DNA of 55,005 bases. Origin: a virus. The translations under genes and the position numbers were made by a program. Under the pieces are notes generated by a model. It saw only the letters and a program-made list of their open reading frames with translations, was not told the origin of the DNA and did not search any database. Location of the stretch: IMG/VR virus record IMGVR_UViG_3300042090_002301, positions 1 through 55,005 of that record; one strand, 5' to 3'. Shown here one piece after another: positions 31,801 to 40,800 of this stretch (the stretch's first letter is position 1; the number at the start of each line of letters is the position of its first letter).

Positions 31801-33038
31801 TGCCTGCAGGATCTGCTTTCGCATTAAGTGGGGCCGGCACATATTTTCATATTTACTCGGCTGGTAATGCTACGACCTATTATGTTTGGTTCAACGTTAA
31901 CAGTAGTAATACAGATCCCGCTCCAGGCGGTACCGGTGTACAAGTCGCAATTTTGAGCGGCGACACTGCTACCAACGTGGCGTCCAAGACAGCTTTGGCA
32001 TTGACTGGAATAGGGGGCTCGCCGTTTATCGCGGTAGCTTCAGGCAATACAGTTACCGTAACGACTTCCGGAGATATAGAAACTAATCCCACAGCGAACG
32101 TGAACGTCCCTGCCCCGTTTGAGGTTGAAACTTTACAATCGGGTACTAGAACCTATCTCGAAGTGATTGATCCTGTAGCAGTACCCCAATCTGATATCTT
32201 AATAACTAATGTCTTGCAAGATCACAGACCCCAGATGCAGTTTTGGGAGTATGAAGCTACAGTTCCTGGGGACCTTTTCGTTGCCACTGGAAGTATTTTG
32301 ACTTTAGCCAATGCCGGCTCATACCCCGTTGTACAGGTTTTGAATTCCACCACGGCTATCGTAAAAGGAAACATGACGAGCGTTTCTGATATTAATTTAA
32401 ACAATAATACCAATTCTGTATATGTGGAAGAGGGCGTTCCTTATTCAGGATACAAGCACGTTTTTATGGTTTCTGCCCAACCGGGCGCTCCCACGAGAGA
32501 TTTGGTTGTTTTTGATACGACCGCCCAGTACAACAAGATTGATCCCTCGGCCAGCGTAGAGATGACATCGGTTGGTAAACTAAATTTCAACACGATACTT
32601 TTGAATGGATTAGATGCTTACAGTTATAATACAGGGCTAATTCAGGTTGCGAATCAAATCGTTTATGGAGATCCTAGAGATCCCATCACGTATCCGGGCG
32701 TCGGTGCAGCTGGCGCAGACATCTTCATTAAGGCGCCATTAGTATTGAATGTGAGTGTTGCCATAGATATTAGACTCGCGACCGGAGCGCCATTCCCGGC
32801 GATTCAACAGCAAGTGCAATCGAACGTGGCTGCCTTGATTAATTCTAATCCAGTTGGACAATCGATCGATATTTCTTCCATCGTGAGCACCGCTCGAACT
32901 ATTCCAGGGATCACCTCGGTTGCAATCTCTAGCCCGCTGTATAGTCCTACAGATGATTTGATTCAAGTAACTCCTGCAGAGAAAACGTTTGTTCTAAATC
33001 CTGCTACTCAGATTAGCGTTTCGCTAATCGGGAGCTAG
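25878..33038 (+). CDS. Giant baseplate wedge protein (gpJ/gp6-like) with ice-binding-like insert
   Basis: 2386 residues, many times longer than typical gpJ (about 300) or T4 gp6 (660). Residues 1-330 are J-like: NFFQTVALTTARASGDLLQ, GDALQRLALEYDI, LRTQILNVLASQGLGTATAVEAAVLG. The C-terminal 130 (FIKAPLVLNVSVAIDIRL, DISSIVSTARTIPGITSVAI) is the J-type end. Between lie about 1900 residues of Ser/Thr/Gly-rich beta modules, several repeated (GVGTNP...GD units near 1150-1250, 1540 and 1950). A DUF3494 ice-binding-like domain lies at about 1602-1806. The insert probably projects outward from the baseplate rim as an adhesive arm. Confidence 0.85.
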   Translation: MPSPTSNVPVILSYEQYVADMLSAYGSAIGVNDWNIGAVNLNFFQTVALTTARASGDLLQVLNLYSVQRATGDALQRLALEYDINPGQAQEASGLVNVYDTSFTKISTNVYSGTPAPNVGSTVINVSNAGAFPASGAVYLGRGTPDVEGPISYATPPVQLGSYWTITLSTPTTKYHNLGETVILAQGGNRPVAANVIVVSPGIGISPSIQYGVVTQAVILDGETEVDNVQVQALTPGSSGNVPANSVTQFASPPFTGATVNNPLPFTTGADSPTELQLRTQILNVLASQGLGTATAVEAAVLGATATESTGIVDTVVSDSLVNNTNGTATLYIDNGNGYEATYQGVALESIVDSALGGEQFFQLQTGGNQAPVVKAFLKTVLAEPYALVSGDTLAVSVGGVVTQHTFSNSDFVSPGYATAYEVTASINADTTLNFEATTSDDGTYVIITGIADFDTDTIFITVPTTTRGDAATLMGFPTSTEETLRLYLNGIPLTQDGIAASVFTQAQQLWSNTIANGDTLVLSVDGTAPITYTVTNADFIATGLYTSVNNNNTLTSWALVFNNLLTGVTAAVVGDQIELSSNLGANDRANVTIGGSSTLVTKGMFSATLGLSSQGAASQFTLDRNTAQFELVTPLVAGDVLSAGSAATAGYVKSTVFASNSVTLPAAAHVWILTDTPGTLINTGVIANTLLSVSTPSTNVIRYTSNVPSAFSNVLPGDYVIVWSVELPATDRFEGRVHAVTSTTLDILITPAEWAAVNLISDVTFQNGFVILRSNLAPQRFEVPAGTLTLDQVAEDLQPQTEELVFSVFLEEQLVITTNTLDSSGSVLIVTSDTNGIFLQLMSGTLGQSQQSLLAYYDSRETTADFPLFIHSTFSTPEYANPPDSFIYDLGTTVVLDPTHPNNLICMLHPYGGINDAQDFGETPQISSLSGNAVTIAIVPPPPGVPAPDPVMHRVRTVDRFYVGSPLQFGYGDTMVSIVDGNAISQSYTIPMYRDALTNTTDVVNANNFNAYDADAGPTTPFSTYFSNFNFANFKVYMQAKHVLKPTPSETAILYRAAQWGSSGEQVTVEYVYPTSANQAIGSSVVVGETVAVDISLASGAVASTNISASTIWNVIVTPGVPSSTIEQVTYVWAGSYIFTVTSANATAGAIYSNNGQNFLVTTTIVAGTTLFTTGLQNAPAASGTLTKVSGTGDATITFSSYTFAGFGTNPMLTLSGGEYVNISTQTGFFTANTGIYRVSTQAGYTPTATSFSVQMPNGQAINQSGASTLVNGAISFYEPSPTTAAQVVTYVNANLSSYVSAALVNDGGLSGAGVIALSTYEDSGFTIQNVQLLDGVNWILTSNVNSSPQFVLKLPLSYPSAGPWYAFNNGEPLRLVPTTIEQVYRFLNVLAVTGLTTVGAVGYVDRGTSLLLATDTLGSAGSIQIVGGSANLVSLPVLSTATNINNNLTEVSVDSVAAQPITSDQWFRLQAAQTQIKVTGFSDNTDVTVIGSDPTTGESTIVISNSNLTQRNFGKPRSQIRTEGDTFRVENQGKLVCVSWTGVGTNPMFESALSFNDSFGGTANIVPIAGTSDAQITITSGSTNFTELSIGDLITISGGSILGTAGTFAILAASAITNTGSSILTGNLGIAPGTSITGFPPGTYTGTEDINNSASISAQADALAAYNSLNAMTSTPISAVLDGQTLTPGVYSTGAASLAASGNATMTFNGAGIYVIQIASTLTTGSGGIPLMILTGGATAANIYWVVGSSATIESGHSGTFEGNLIAHTSITSTSPSSVNGSLIALNGAVTVSSPSNITALGANVLADSNQGTFVVTGVSSNGTVIQITNPNATMQTGAIFSVGNFSATSGVSEGDTVIMGAPFASLNQGQFRVIREYNNSFWIENPDAVEEEVNLAYNPVSLGFDGTTEFNVTIVNNLLHLEWNGVGTQPTLSNAEVGDIITLGTDFALDNQGSFMVVDSSVGLPQITELFLPAGSAFALSGAGTYFHIYSAGNATTYYVWFNVNSSNTDPAPGGTGVQVAILSGDTATNVASKTALALTGIGGSPFIAVASGNTVTVTTSGDIETNPTANVNVPAPFEVETLQSGTRTYLEVIDPVAVPQSDILITNVLQDHRPQMQFWEYEATVPGDLFVATGSILTLANAGSYPVVQVLNSTTAIVKGNMTSVSDINLNNNTNSVYVEEGVPYSGYKHVFMVSAQPGAPTRDLVVFDTTAQYNKIDPSASVEMTSVGKLNFNTILLNGLDAYSYNTGLIQVANQIVYGDPRDPITYPGVGAAGADIFIKAPLVLNVSVAIDIRLATGAPFPAIQQQVQSNVAALINSNPVGQSIDISSIVSTARTIPGITSVAISSPLYSPTDDLIQVTPAEKTFVLNPATQISVSLIGS
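30680..31295 (+). other. DUF3494 ice-binding-like domain, copy 1
   Basis: Encodes TAGTFAILAASAITNTGSS, LTGNLGIAPG, ITGFPPGTYTG, a long helix (AQADALAAYNSLNAM) and ISAVLDGQTLTPGVYS. It ends with IYWVVGSSATIESG and GSLIALNGAVT. This is the order and sequence of the DUF3494 beta-solenoid fold of ice-binding proteins. Two related copies are in the fibre gene at 37819. Confidence 0.85.
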
Positions 33039-33040
33039 AA

Positions 33041-34966
33041 GTGGCTGTAACTACACAGGCTCAAGAAGTCCAGCGTCTTCGTTCTTATCTTAATCCCTAT
33101 CTTCAGGGCAAAAATGTTAACGCAGTTTTAAGCGCGCTCGCCACAGCCTCGACCTCCTTGGTAAATCTTTCGGCTGCTGTGAACGATAATTTGTACATCT
33201 CCACTGCTTCCGGAACTTATCTAGATCAACTCCTAAGCAACTACGGCATCACGCGCCCAGAAAACGTTGGGCTGCCAGATGACATTTTTAGAGAAATAGG
33301 AATTGAGGTAAAAAACAGGAAGCAAGTAAGGGATCTTCTAAATCATATCCTAAATCTTATCTTTGGTGACGAATACACCAGAGCTACCAACAAAGCAACT
33401 GCCATAGAACCTTATGATTTGGCAGATGGTGATACCTTAATAATTAATTTTGACGATAATCACACTGCAACTATCACTTTTAGTGCAGCAGAATTCACCA
33501 ACATCGATGCGGCTCTGGCAGAAGAAGTTGCCAATGCCATAACTATTTCTCTGCGCAATATGGGTTTCAGCGGAACTGCCATATCGCAGAATGATGGAAA
33601 TGGGAATTACGTCGCTGTCCTAAGCGATACTATTGGCCCATCCTCTTCCGTCACCATCGAAGGGGGAAGTGCGCAAAATGAACTTTTGTTTTCTTCCATC
33701 TTGACGGCTGGCGGTAATATGTTTACCCAATGGACAGTGTCATTGCAGCCGGGAATTCCGGAGGGAACGGTAAGGTTTATATGGAGCGGCGGCGCGAATC
33801 CTAATTTAGGAAAGGTACAGGCAGGCGATTACGTAAATATTTTTGGAGGAGGCTTTGCTTCTTCCCCAAATGAAGGCAGTTACACGATAGTAAGCGTAGT
33901 AGGTGGCGGGGTAGGAGTTGCCTATTTTGATATTCAGAATCCATTCGGAAGTCCCGGCATCGTAACTCAGGGAACGGATGATGCGGTTTTATTCTTTAAT
34001 CCAGTGAAAGAGGAATTGGCGAGTAATCAATACTACGCTGCAGTTTATCAAGTAAAATCGAGAATGCTTCAAATATTTTTGCCGGCTACTACGCAAGTCA
34101 TAGGTAGAACCAACATCGGGGCGGCTTTTATACCGTACATTCCACGATTCTACTATACTTTTAATGCCAATCCAAGTCCAGGCGATATGTTTGCCATAAC
34201 GACGGCTACAACATTGGTGGCTGGAACAGATTTTGCCATAGGAGCTACGGTGGGCCAGACCCTGATTAATATGGCAGCCGTGATCAACGAAATTAACGGA
34301 CTGGACGCTGTCATAGGGGCCGTTCCCGGGAGTTATTATCCTGGAACGCCTACGCTAACAGTTTTTCAAGGACTTTTGTCACTAACTTTGGTTGGGACAT
34401 ATTCGGGAAGTGCTTCTATTACCAGCAGCGGAGTGTTGGGAGACACGGTATCATTGGAACCGAATGCTCTGGGGCCAAACGTATTTGATCCTGCCCAGGG
34501 TTTTGTGGTCAGTCATATTAATACAACCTTGACGCAAGAGTTGAATGCGGATAGCCCCGATGTATTTACGGTAGCGAGTTCGGCGGGATTTCCAAACTCA
34601 CCGGGATATTTAATTTTTGGGTATGGAACACAGAACCAAGAAGGACCGGTGCCGTATGTAGCAGTTCCGTCCAGTAACACTTTGTTGCTCAGTCCGATTT
34701 ATACAATTAAGACTCCACATCCTCCTGGAACCAATGTTTTCTTAGTAGCGTCGAATGCGCCAGTAGTTTTGCCGCCTAATGGGTCGGACTACGAATTCTG
34801 GTTAACTGATGTCGTCGCGGGTAGAATTTATGCACAGGATTTAATTCAAAGCGTAACGGCAACCGGAATTTCTATAGTATTTACAATACTTTATCCCTCC
34901 GCTTTGGGGTTGGGTGGTTGGTCGAACCCGATAGCAGATGAGATTGCATATATTTACGGAGAATAA
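33041..34966 (+). CDS. Second baseplate wedge/arm protein
   Basis: 641 residues, GTG start three bases after the giant wedge gene. N-terminus: helical, then ISTASGTYLDQLLSNYGITRP, similar to J-type proteins (a first-subunit signature of wedge proteins). The middle has beta modules also found in the giant protein: GDTLIINFDDNHTATITFS, RFIWSGGANPNLGKVQAGDYV. The C-terminus is GYLIFGYGTQNQEGPVPYVAV, also beta. Probably binds the gpJ-like protein in the wedge (gpI/gp7-like position). The gp7 or gpI identity is not provable here. Confidence 0.6.
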   Translation: MAVTTQAQEVQRLRSYLNPYLQGKNVNAVLSALATASTSLVNLSAAVNDNLYISTASGTYLDQLLSNYGITRPENVGLPDDIFREIGIEVKNRKQVRDLLNHILNLIFGDEYTRATNKATAIEPYDLADGDTLIINFDDNHTATITFSAAEFTNIDAALAEEVANAITISLRNMGFSGTAISQNDGNGNYVAVLSDTIGPSSSVTIEGGSAQNELLFSSILTAGGNMFTQWTVSLQPGIPEGTVRFIWSGGANPNLGKVQAGDYVNIFGGGFASSPNEGSYTIVSVVGGGVGVAYFDIQNPFGSPGIVTQGTDDAVLFFNPVKEELASNQYYAAVYQVKSRMLQIFLPATTQVIGRTNIGAAFIPYIPRFYYTFNANPSPGDMFAITTATTLVAGTDFAIGATVGQTLINMAAVINEINGLDAVIGAVPGSYYPGTPTLTVFQGLLSLTLVGTYSGSASITSSGVLGDTVSLEPNALGPNVFDPAQGFVVSHINTTLTQELNADSPDVFTVASSAGFPNSPGYLIFGYGTQNQEGPVPYVAVPSSNTLLLSPIYTIKTPHPPGTNVFLVASNAPVVLPPNGSDYEFWLTDVVAGRIYAQDLIQSVTATGISIVFTILYPSALGLGGWSNPIADEIAYIYGE

Positions 34967-34968
34967 GA

Positions 34969-35397
34969 ATGGGACAGCCAATAACAATTACAGGCGCTAG
35001 CATAAACTTATTTATTAATAATCAACTTTATAAACCTGTACAATCTATCACATACACTATTGATTATAATGAAGACGAAGTTTTTGGGATTGATGCGCCG
35101 TGGGCACAGAGTATAGATGGCGGTAGATGTACTGTCCGTGGAAGTGTAAAGGGCATGAGAGTGAAATTGAGCGGTGGATTGCAAGGTGCTAATTTGCGTC
35201 CTTTATTCACAGACCTCGGGGCGTCACCCTACGTTTCGATCCGTGTCCAGGACCGGACTACTAGTGAAGATATTATTCTGATTGCTCAGGCTAAGGTTAC
35301 GAGCGAATCGCATACGGCGGCCATTGGCGGATCTTATAAGCTGAACTGGGATTTTGTAGGCCAAATCCCACTATTTGCTTTGGATCGGGCAGACTAA
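34969..35397 (+). CDS. Structural tail protein, tube-like beta fold
   Basis: 142 residues with a compact all-beta pattern: ASINLFINNQLYKPVQSITYTIDY, RCTVRGSVKGMRVKLSGG, PYVSIRVQDR, a LIAQAKVTSESHTAAI strand, and a closing YKLNWDFVG. I recall similar small proteins in large myovirus structural clusters. It may be a tail completion or baseplate plug protein. Its stop overlaps the convergent minus-strand gene by four bases. No transcription terminator is seen. Confidence 0.55.
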   Translation: MGQPITITGASINLFINNQLYKPVQSITYTIDYNEDEVFGIDAPWAQSIDGGRCTVRGSVKGMRVKLSGGLQGANLRPLFTDLGASPYVSIRVQDRTTSEDIILIAQAKVTSESHTAAIGGSYKLNWDFVGQIPLFALDRAD

Positions 35398-35603
35398 TTA
35401 AATTTAATCGACTTCAAATTTAATAATTCAATTCCATCCGCATATAAACAAACGCAATTGGTTGTTTCTTTGCTGTTTTTACCGTCAAATGCCACCGTGT
35501 ATTTAATTACTCCAATTTCATCTTTAAACACGTCCACTATTTCTCCAATTGCCCCATATCGCAATAAATCTTTGATTTTGACCACGTCATTTAATTTAAA
35601 CAT
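35394..35603 (-). CDS. SH3-like small protein
   Basis: ATG 35603 overlaps the phosphoesterase stop (TGATG), so coupled. FKLNDVVKIKDLLRYGAIGEIVDVF, then IKYTVAFDGK and ELL, is a KOW/SH3-like layout similar to the gene at 15789. Function unknown. Confidence 0.65.
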   Translation of the reverse strand: MFKLNDVVKIKDLLRYGAIGEIVDVFKDEIGVIKYTVAFDGKNSKETTNCVCLYADGIELLNLKSIKFN

Positions 35604-36259
35604 CAATAATCCTCATTCGGCGCTTTGTATTCTGGCTTAGGATAGCCATTTGGGGCCGCGCTGATGATATCCGCTATCTCTCTGAAAGAAATTGGCTTGA
35701 AGTTTCTCACATCAACTCCAACATTGATCATCTTGCCACGCTGAGCCCATTTCTCATGCACGTGGCCACAGAGCAAATATTTTCCGTCATCCCTTGGTCG
35801 AAACCTGGCGTGCCGGATATCTTGACCGGAGCCTTCTTCTAAATAGGGCATGTGATTCACGTTCACATTGGCTACTCCAGGAATTTCTATTTCACCTTCA
35901 GTGTAAACTTCTGCCCATCCATTATCGATGTATTTTTGAGTCCAGATTTTCTGATTTTCTGGATTGCGAGATTTCTTATGCGCACCATGACAAAAATCGT
36001 GATTACCGCATACTAAAATCTTGTATCCATTCAAGCGCTTAGTATATAGTTCTACCGCGCGAAATGCCAGGCTGAAGTCCCCTAAATAGTATACCAAATC
36101 CGTAGGCCCAACCACTTTATTCCACTCGAGAACCATCATCTCATTCATAGTCTCCACATCTGGATAGGGACGTTTGGAGTAGAAAATGATCCGTGCGTGA
36201 TAAAAATGGTGGTCGCTGGAGGCGAATGTTCGCTCCAAATCTGTAATTATTTTCTTCAT
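35603..36259 (-). CDS. Calcineurin-like metallophosphoesterase
   Basis: Hydrolyses phosphoesters with a two-metal site. Motifs in order: SSDHHFYH (Asp 16, His 18), YYLGDFS (Gly-Asp 60-61), CGNHDF (85-90), VNHMPY and GHVHEKW, the complete metallophosphoesterase set. 218 residues, normal for compact phage members. Start ATG 36259 is on the TAATG overlap with the exonuclease stop. Substrate unknown (nucleotide, nucleic acid or protein). Confidence 0.88.
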   Translation of the reverse strand: MKKIITDLERTFASSDHHFYHARIIFYSKRPYPDVETMNEMMVLEWNKVVGPTDLVYYLGDFSLAFRAVELYTKRLNGYKILVCGNHDFCHGAHKKSRNPENQKIWTQKYIDNGWAEVYTEGEIEIPGVANVNVNHMPYLEEGSGQDIRHARFRPRDDGKYLLCGHVHEKWAQRGKMINVGVDVRNFKPISFREIADIISAAPNGYPKPEYKAPNEDY

Positions 36260-36816
36260 TAAAATCCTCCCGGAAACCGCTTCACCAAATGAAACCAAAG
36301 TCTAAAAGTATTCTTCGCGTCTGGCAGCGCCCTGTGATCATTTCCTTCGTAGCCAATACCCACTTTCTTACAGGATTCCTTAAGTCCGCCCTTGACCTGT
36401 TTGTTGTTATAAAGTTGAATGCTTTGATAAATCCCTTTGACATCGATGACTCTGTAGCCCATGAAGTTCTCGTTCTCATCTCTTAGAATATCCGTAGGAT
36501 AAGCCTCTTCGTAGATGCGGGAACTATCATTGGAGACACCGGCCCCATAGCAGAGGGGGTTTCGGAAACATTTGAATTTCTCATGAAAAACTCGTAAATC
36601 TTCAAAGGCTTCTCTGATCGATGGTGCGCCTGAGACGTCTGAGTTTTTTATGCCAGTGAGATTCTCAATGTATGGGGAAACTAATTCGCCGGGATCGACG
36701 AAGGTTTCGAAGGTCCCCAGGAGCTCTCCAGTTGGCAAATGATAGGCGGCAGCCCCGATTTCTATGGTGCGCTTGCTAGGTTGCAAGTACTCACAATCCA
36801 GGGACATTATTTTCAT
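36259..36816 (-). CDS. DEDDh 3'-5' exonuclease (DnaQ/RNase T-like)
   Basis: Residues 6-10 LDCEY carry the Asp 7/Glu 9 pair. Asp 97 in VSNDSS is a candidate third acid, and HRALPDA (His 161, Asp 166) completes the DEDDh site. 185 residues, single domain. It removes nucleotides from 3' ends; DNA versus RNA is undecided. It starts on the stop overlap of the lytic transglycosylase, within a four-gene coupled unit. Confidence 0.85.
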   Translation of the reverse strand: MKIMSLDCEYLQPSKRTIEIGAAAYHLPTGELLGTFETFVDPGELVSPYIENLTGIKNSDVSGAPSIREAFEDLRVFHEKFKCFRNPLCYGAGVSNDSSRIYEEAYPTDILRDENENFMGYRVIDVKGIYQSIQLYNNKQVKGGLKESCKKVGIGYEGNDHRALPDAKNTFRLWFHLVKRFPGGF

Positions 36817-37247
36817 TCTTCGACCTTTCGTGGACCGCAGACTAGAAAATCTTTGTGCTCTTCGTCGAGAAAAAGAGTAACTTTTCTTACGTATTTAAAA
36901 TTTTTGGGCTTGCCAGGGGATTTAGTGCTAGGCAGGTAGCTTCCCGCGTTGAACGCAGCTGTCGCACTACACCAATCTCCGTTGTACCGGTCTAGTTGAT
37001 ATCTTAAGTATTTCCCGGCGAACGACGCATTCGTTTCTGGATTCATAAGCCCCTTTCCGTCCCCCTGATAGCCAAGGCCTTTTGCCGTGTCCAATTTTAA
37101 CTGACATAGGCCATAGGAAGGACTGCCGTTGTCGTGTGGCGCCTCGACGTTGCGCAAGCCTGATTCTTGTGAGCAGATTGCCAGAAGCAACGCTGCGGGT
37201 ACTCCAACTTTTTGAGCTGCAGCAAGGATAATTGCTGTATAAGTCAT
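36813..37247 (-). CDS. Lytic transglycosylase-type murein hydrolase
   Basis: 144 residues with the SLT-like fold: AAQKVGVPAALLLAICSQESGLR places the catalytic Glu at 28, followed by GSPSYGLCQL and a C-terminal AAFNAG helix. It cleaves peptidoglycan glycan strands. There is no clear signal peptide; the N-terminus is a mildly hydrophobic helix. With its own strong promoter (37263-37290) it is a good endolysin candidate, though a virion-borne role is possible. Confidence 0.85.
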   Translation of the reverse strand: MTYTAIILAAAQKVGVPAALLLAICSQESGLRNVEAPHDNGSPSYGLCQLKLDTAKGLGYQGDGKGLMNPETNASFAGKYLRYQLDRYNGDWCSATAAFNAGSYLPSTKSPGKPKNFKYVRKVTLFLDEEHKDFLVCGPRKVEE

Positions 37248-37262
37248 GTGACCTCCAGCCTT

Positions 37263-37290
37263 ACTATATCACATTCGAGGATGCTGTCAA
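37263..37290 (-). promoter_or_regulatory. Strong promoter for the lysis/exonuclease unit
   Basis: On the minus strand TTGACA (37285-37290), 16-base spacer, TATAGT (37263-37268), preceded by TGTGA, so TGATATAGT combines both the extended -10 and the TGATATA heptamer. It drives the transglycosylase, exonuclease, phosphoesterase and SH3-like genes. A GGAGGT ribosome site follows. Confidence 0.75.
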
Positions 37291-37294
37291 GCTT

Positions 37295-37690
37295 TTAGGA
37301 CTGATTTCCCTTATCTTTTCTAATGATTCCAGATACTTGAGGGGTGTAGACTTGTGATTTGGTGCGATTGAGACAGAAGGGAGCATTCGAACATATGCGA
37401 TAATAATGAGTCTCCCCCGCGCGTTCGAAGATGAAGATTTCCAAAAAGCCGTCCGCGCATGAATGGCATCCCCAGTTTTTCTTTAGATTTTCCAGGATTT
37501 GTCTGCCTTCTTCGGCCTTATCTTGTTGATAATGCTCGTCAATTAGATCTTTTACGGTGGAATAACGATCTAAATCCAATCTGGCGATGGTCTTTCTCAA
37601 GGCGCTCACTTGCTTCTTAAGAGCTTGATTTTCTTGCTGTAAACGCTGTTCTCGCGTTCTTCCATGGCGATCTGTGCGAGCTTTACCCAT
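37295..37690 (-). CDS. Conserved phage protein, coiled coil plus zinc site
   Basis: 131 residues. Basic N-terminus, coiled coil about 15-45 (QQENQALKKQVSALRKTIARL), then WGCHSCADG and a CSNAPFCLNRTKSQ, four Cys probably holding one zinc, around a beta strand LEIFIFER. The last part (HYYRICSNAPFC...RTKSQ) matches small phage proteins I recall but which have no known function. Perhaps a nucleic-acid or protein-binding factor. Separated by 47 bases from the transglycosylase gene. Confidence 0.7.
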   Translation of the reverse strand: MGKARTDRHGRTREQRLQQENQALKKQVSALRKTIARLDLDRYSTVKDLIDEHYQQDKAEEGRQILENLKKNWGCHSCADGFLEIFIFERAGETHYYRICSNAPFCLNRTKSQVYTPQVSGIIRKDKGNQS

Positions 37691-37725
37691 ACCTTTAAGA
37701 TTCAGCCGTTTGGGTTTTAATTATG

Positions 37726-37785
37726 TGATATATCAAGGATAGTAAGCCCTAGAATCGATGGGAACTAAAACACAATCTTTATTAG
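37726..37785 (+). promoter_or_regulatory. Putative late signal before first fibre gene
   Basis: TGATATA at 37726-37732, a TAGAAT at 37750-37755, and AATCTTTATTAG at 37774-37785. Here the element is 33 bases before the start codon (37819), unlike at the other genes, and an AAGGA ribosome site sits before the ATG instead. Confidence 0.4.
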
Positions 37786-37818
37786 AGAGCACCTTCTTTT
37801 AAGTAATCAAGGATAATC

Positions 37819-40800
37819 ATGAGCGTCCAACGCAGAGTAAATTGGATCAGCGAACAAATGGTGTCGGTACCAGATCTTCGTATGATCGAAAGCGCCGCAT
37901 CTAATGATTGGGATCAGTATGTTCAGGGCGTATTAACAGGCACGTCCCAAGGCTACATAGTTCGTGGATTCGAAATTCTGATGGCCAATGCCATTGGGAA
38001 TTCAGCATCAAATCTTCAGCTTCAGGTAGATCCGGGTTCTCTAATGCACATCTTGGCGAGCCAATCCGGCACCGTCTACATGATTCCGCCGGGTACGCCT
38101 CCCCAGCAGCTAAATTCAGCAACCAATTCTAATGTAACCGGTTCTTTTTCTCCTAATTCCATCAATTACATTAGCATCGATTACATTCGTTTTCTAGATC
38201 CTTCTACCGATGCCCAAGTCTACATATGGGACCCAACCTCAGATACTACTACCACCGAGAATGCTCCTCGTGGACTAATTTTAACGTACACCTTAAATAT
38301 TTCGACCGTTCCGCCTACTGGCAATCTGCTTCCTATAGCAGCCGTTCTCACTGACGGCGGTAACAATGTCCTAAGCGTCTCCGATGAACGCTGGCTTTTC
38401 TTGCGCCTCGGCACAGGTGGAACAAATCCTAACCCATTTTATACTTATCCTTGGCCAGAGGGACGCGATGAGAATCCCTACACGTCCACCTCCAATAGCA
38501 CAGACCCTTTTAGCGGCGGCGACAAGGCTTTTCAAGATCTAAAAGACTGGATGAACGCCGTCATGTCTTCTATTGGGGAGATCAAAGGCGGTACCTACTG
38601 GTATTCAGCTACTAGCGCTGACAATCTAGTTTATTTACGAGAAGATGCCATCAACACCGTGATCACCGGTGCCGGCAACATCTCTCATGGCATACTTCCA
38701 AATTCTATTCCCGTTTTAATTACCACAGGGAATATCGCAGCTAGCGGCGGCGGAACTCTCGGCGTAGCTGGCGGATATGCAATTTTAGCTGCTACTTCGG
38801 TAACCAATTCTGGTTCTAGCATTCTTACTGGTAATCTAGGAATTAGCCCTGGGACATCGATAGCCGGCTTTCCTCCCGGAACGTATACCGGTACGGAAGA
38901 TATTGACAATGCCGCCTCTGCCGCTGCACAAGCCGCTGCTTTGTCTGCCTATAATACTTTACACGCACTCTCTTCTACTCCCATCAGTGCCATCCTTGAT
39001 GGTCAAACCTTAGCACCCGGAGTTTATACAGAATCTTCCGGCACATTCAACTTGGCCGCTTCTGGAAACGGCACGCTAACTTTGAATGGTGCAGGTACCT
39101 ACGTCTTTATTTGTTCTAGCACATTGACAACCGGTGCTGGCGGTATACCAACTATTACCTTAGAAAATGGTGCGACTGCCGCAAACGTTTACTGGGTCGT
39201 TAGTTCTTCAGCTACAATTAATTCTGGACATGCTGGCATTTTCCAAGGTAGCATACTTGCCCAAGATAGTATAACGGATACCATCGGTGGGACCGTGAAT
39301 GGATGTCTACTCGCCCTGACCGGCGCTGTTACTCTCAGTGCCGCTTCGAACGTAAACGCGGTAGGTTCTAGCGGCGCTAACCAAATTTCTTCCTTGGCTT
39401 CTACGATTGGCATTGCAGTTGGACAATATGTATTTGGTACAGGAATTCCAATCGGCACTACTGTTTTAAGTATTGCGGGAAACACTGTATTTTTATCTGC
39501 AAATGTGACAGCCACTGCCACCGGCGTTAATTTTTCATTCTTTGATCCTAGCGTAATCACTCAACCTGGGCAAATTAACTGGGACCTACCCATCTACGTG
39601 GATGTCATAGGGTCTGCGTTAAGCTATGAAATACTGGCTAACCCAAGTTCCGACTATATTACGTTGGCCAATGACCAGGTGGCGTACATTACCTTGGTGC
39701 GCGGTCAGACCATTATCCCTAATTTAATTTTTACTAATGGAAGTGCGATAGTTACTTCTGTTGGCGCGATATCTTGGACCACCTCTTTAGTTCCCGGCGA
39801 TTTCATCAGGCTTTCTACGGACACCGACTCCGGTTACTATGAGATAGAGACTGTCAATTCCGTATCACAAGTAACACTAGTGAACTCGTTCACGGAAGCA
39901 AGCACCGGCGCCTCTGGCGCGCAGGCACTCTATGCTTTTGGTTCTTACTCTGCCGTCGCAACTCCCAGTACTAGTAGAAATATTTACATTGCAGATCGTG
40001 CCGATGTTCCTATTACCGCCAATACTTTTTGGTTATTCTTAAGAGAAGACAATGGTGGTTCGCCTAAAGTATACATCAGATTCTTGGGAGCCGAACTAGA
40101 TAATGGAACTGATGTAGAAGTAGGCGGCACGACTCCTGAACAATTGTTGCAATACATCGGAGCTCCAAATTTCGCCGCAACTAAACCACAATACGTAGAC
40201 GCTCTGAGTCCAGGCTCTGTTCCACAAATAACTAGCATCACAGTTGGCGCCGCTTCCACTATGGCTTCTGGAGAATATTTCTACATTTATTCTTCGGCGA
40301 GCGCCAGAACGTATGCGGTTTGGGTCAACTTAGATGGCGGTGGAGTTCAACCCAACGCGCCCGATGCTACAAATTATATCGAATGGGACATCGCTACCGG
40401 CCAAACTGCCGATCAAACCGCCGCATCCTTAGTTGCGGCCCTAAATTCTACTCTTAACGGAGATTTCGCAGCTACTGCCAGCGGAGACGTCGTCACTGTT
40501 ACCAATAATTCTGCCGGTATATCTAGCGCAGCTTACAATTTTTCTGTAGGACTAGGTAGCAGCGTTTTAGGTACGGCAGCCACTTATGCCATCTTAGGCG
40601 CTTCAGCTGTGACCAGCACCGGATTCACAATTTTGACGGGCAATTTAGGCCTTAGCCCCGGAACCTCAATAACTGGATTCCCACCTGGAGTTTATTCTGG
40701 AGTAGAAAATATCGCCAATGGGCCTGCGGTTCTAGCGCAATCCGCTGCCCTATCTGCTTATAATACGTTGGAAGCGATGACTCCCACTCCAATAAGTGCG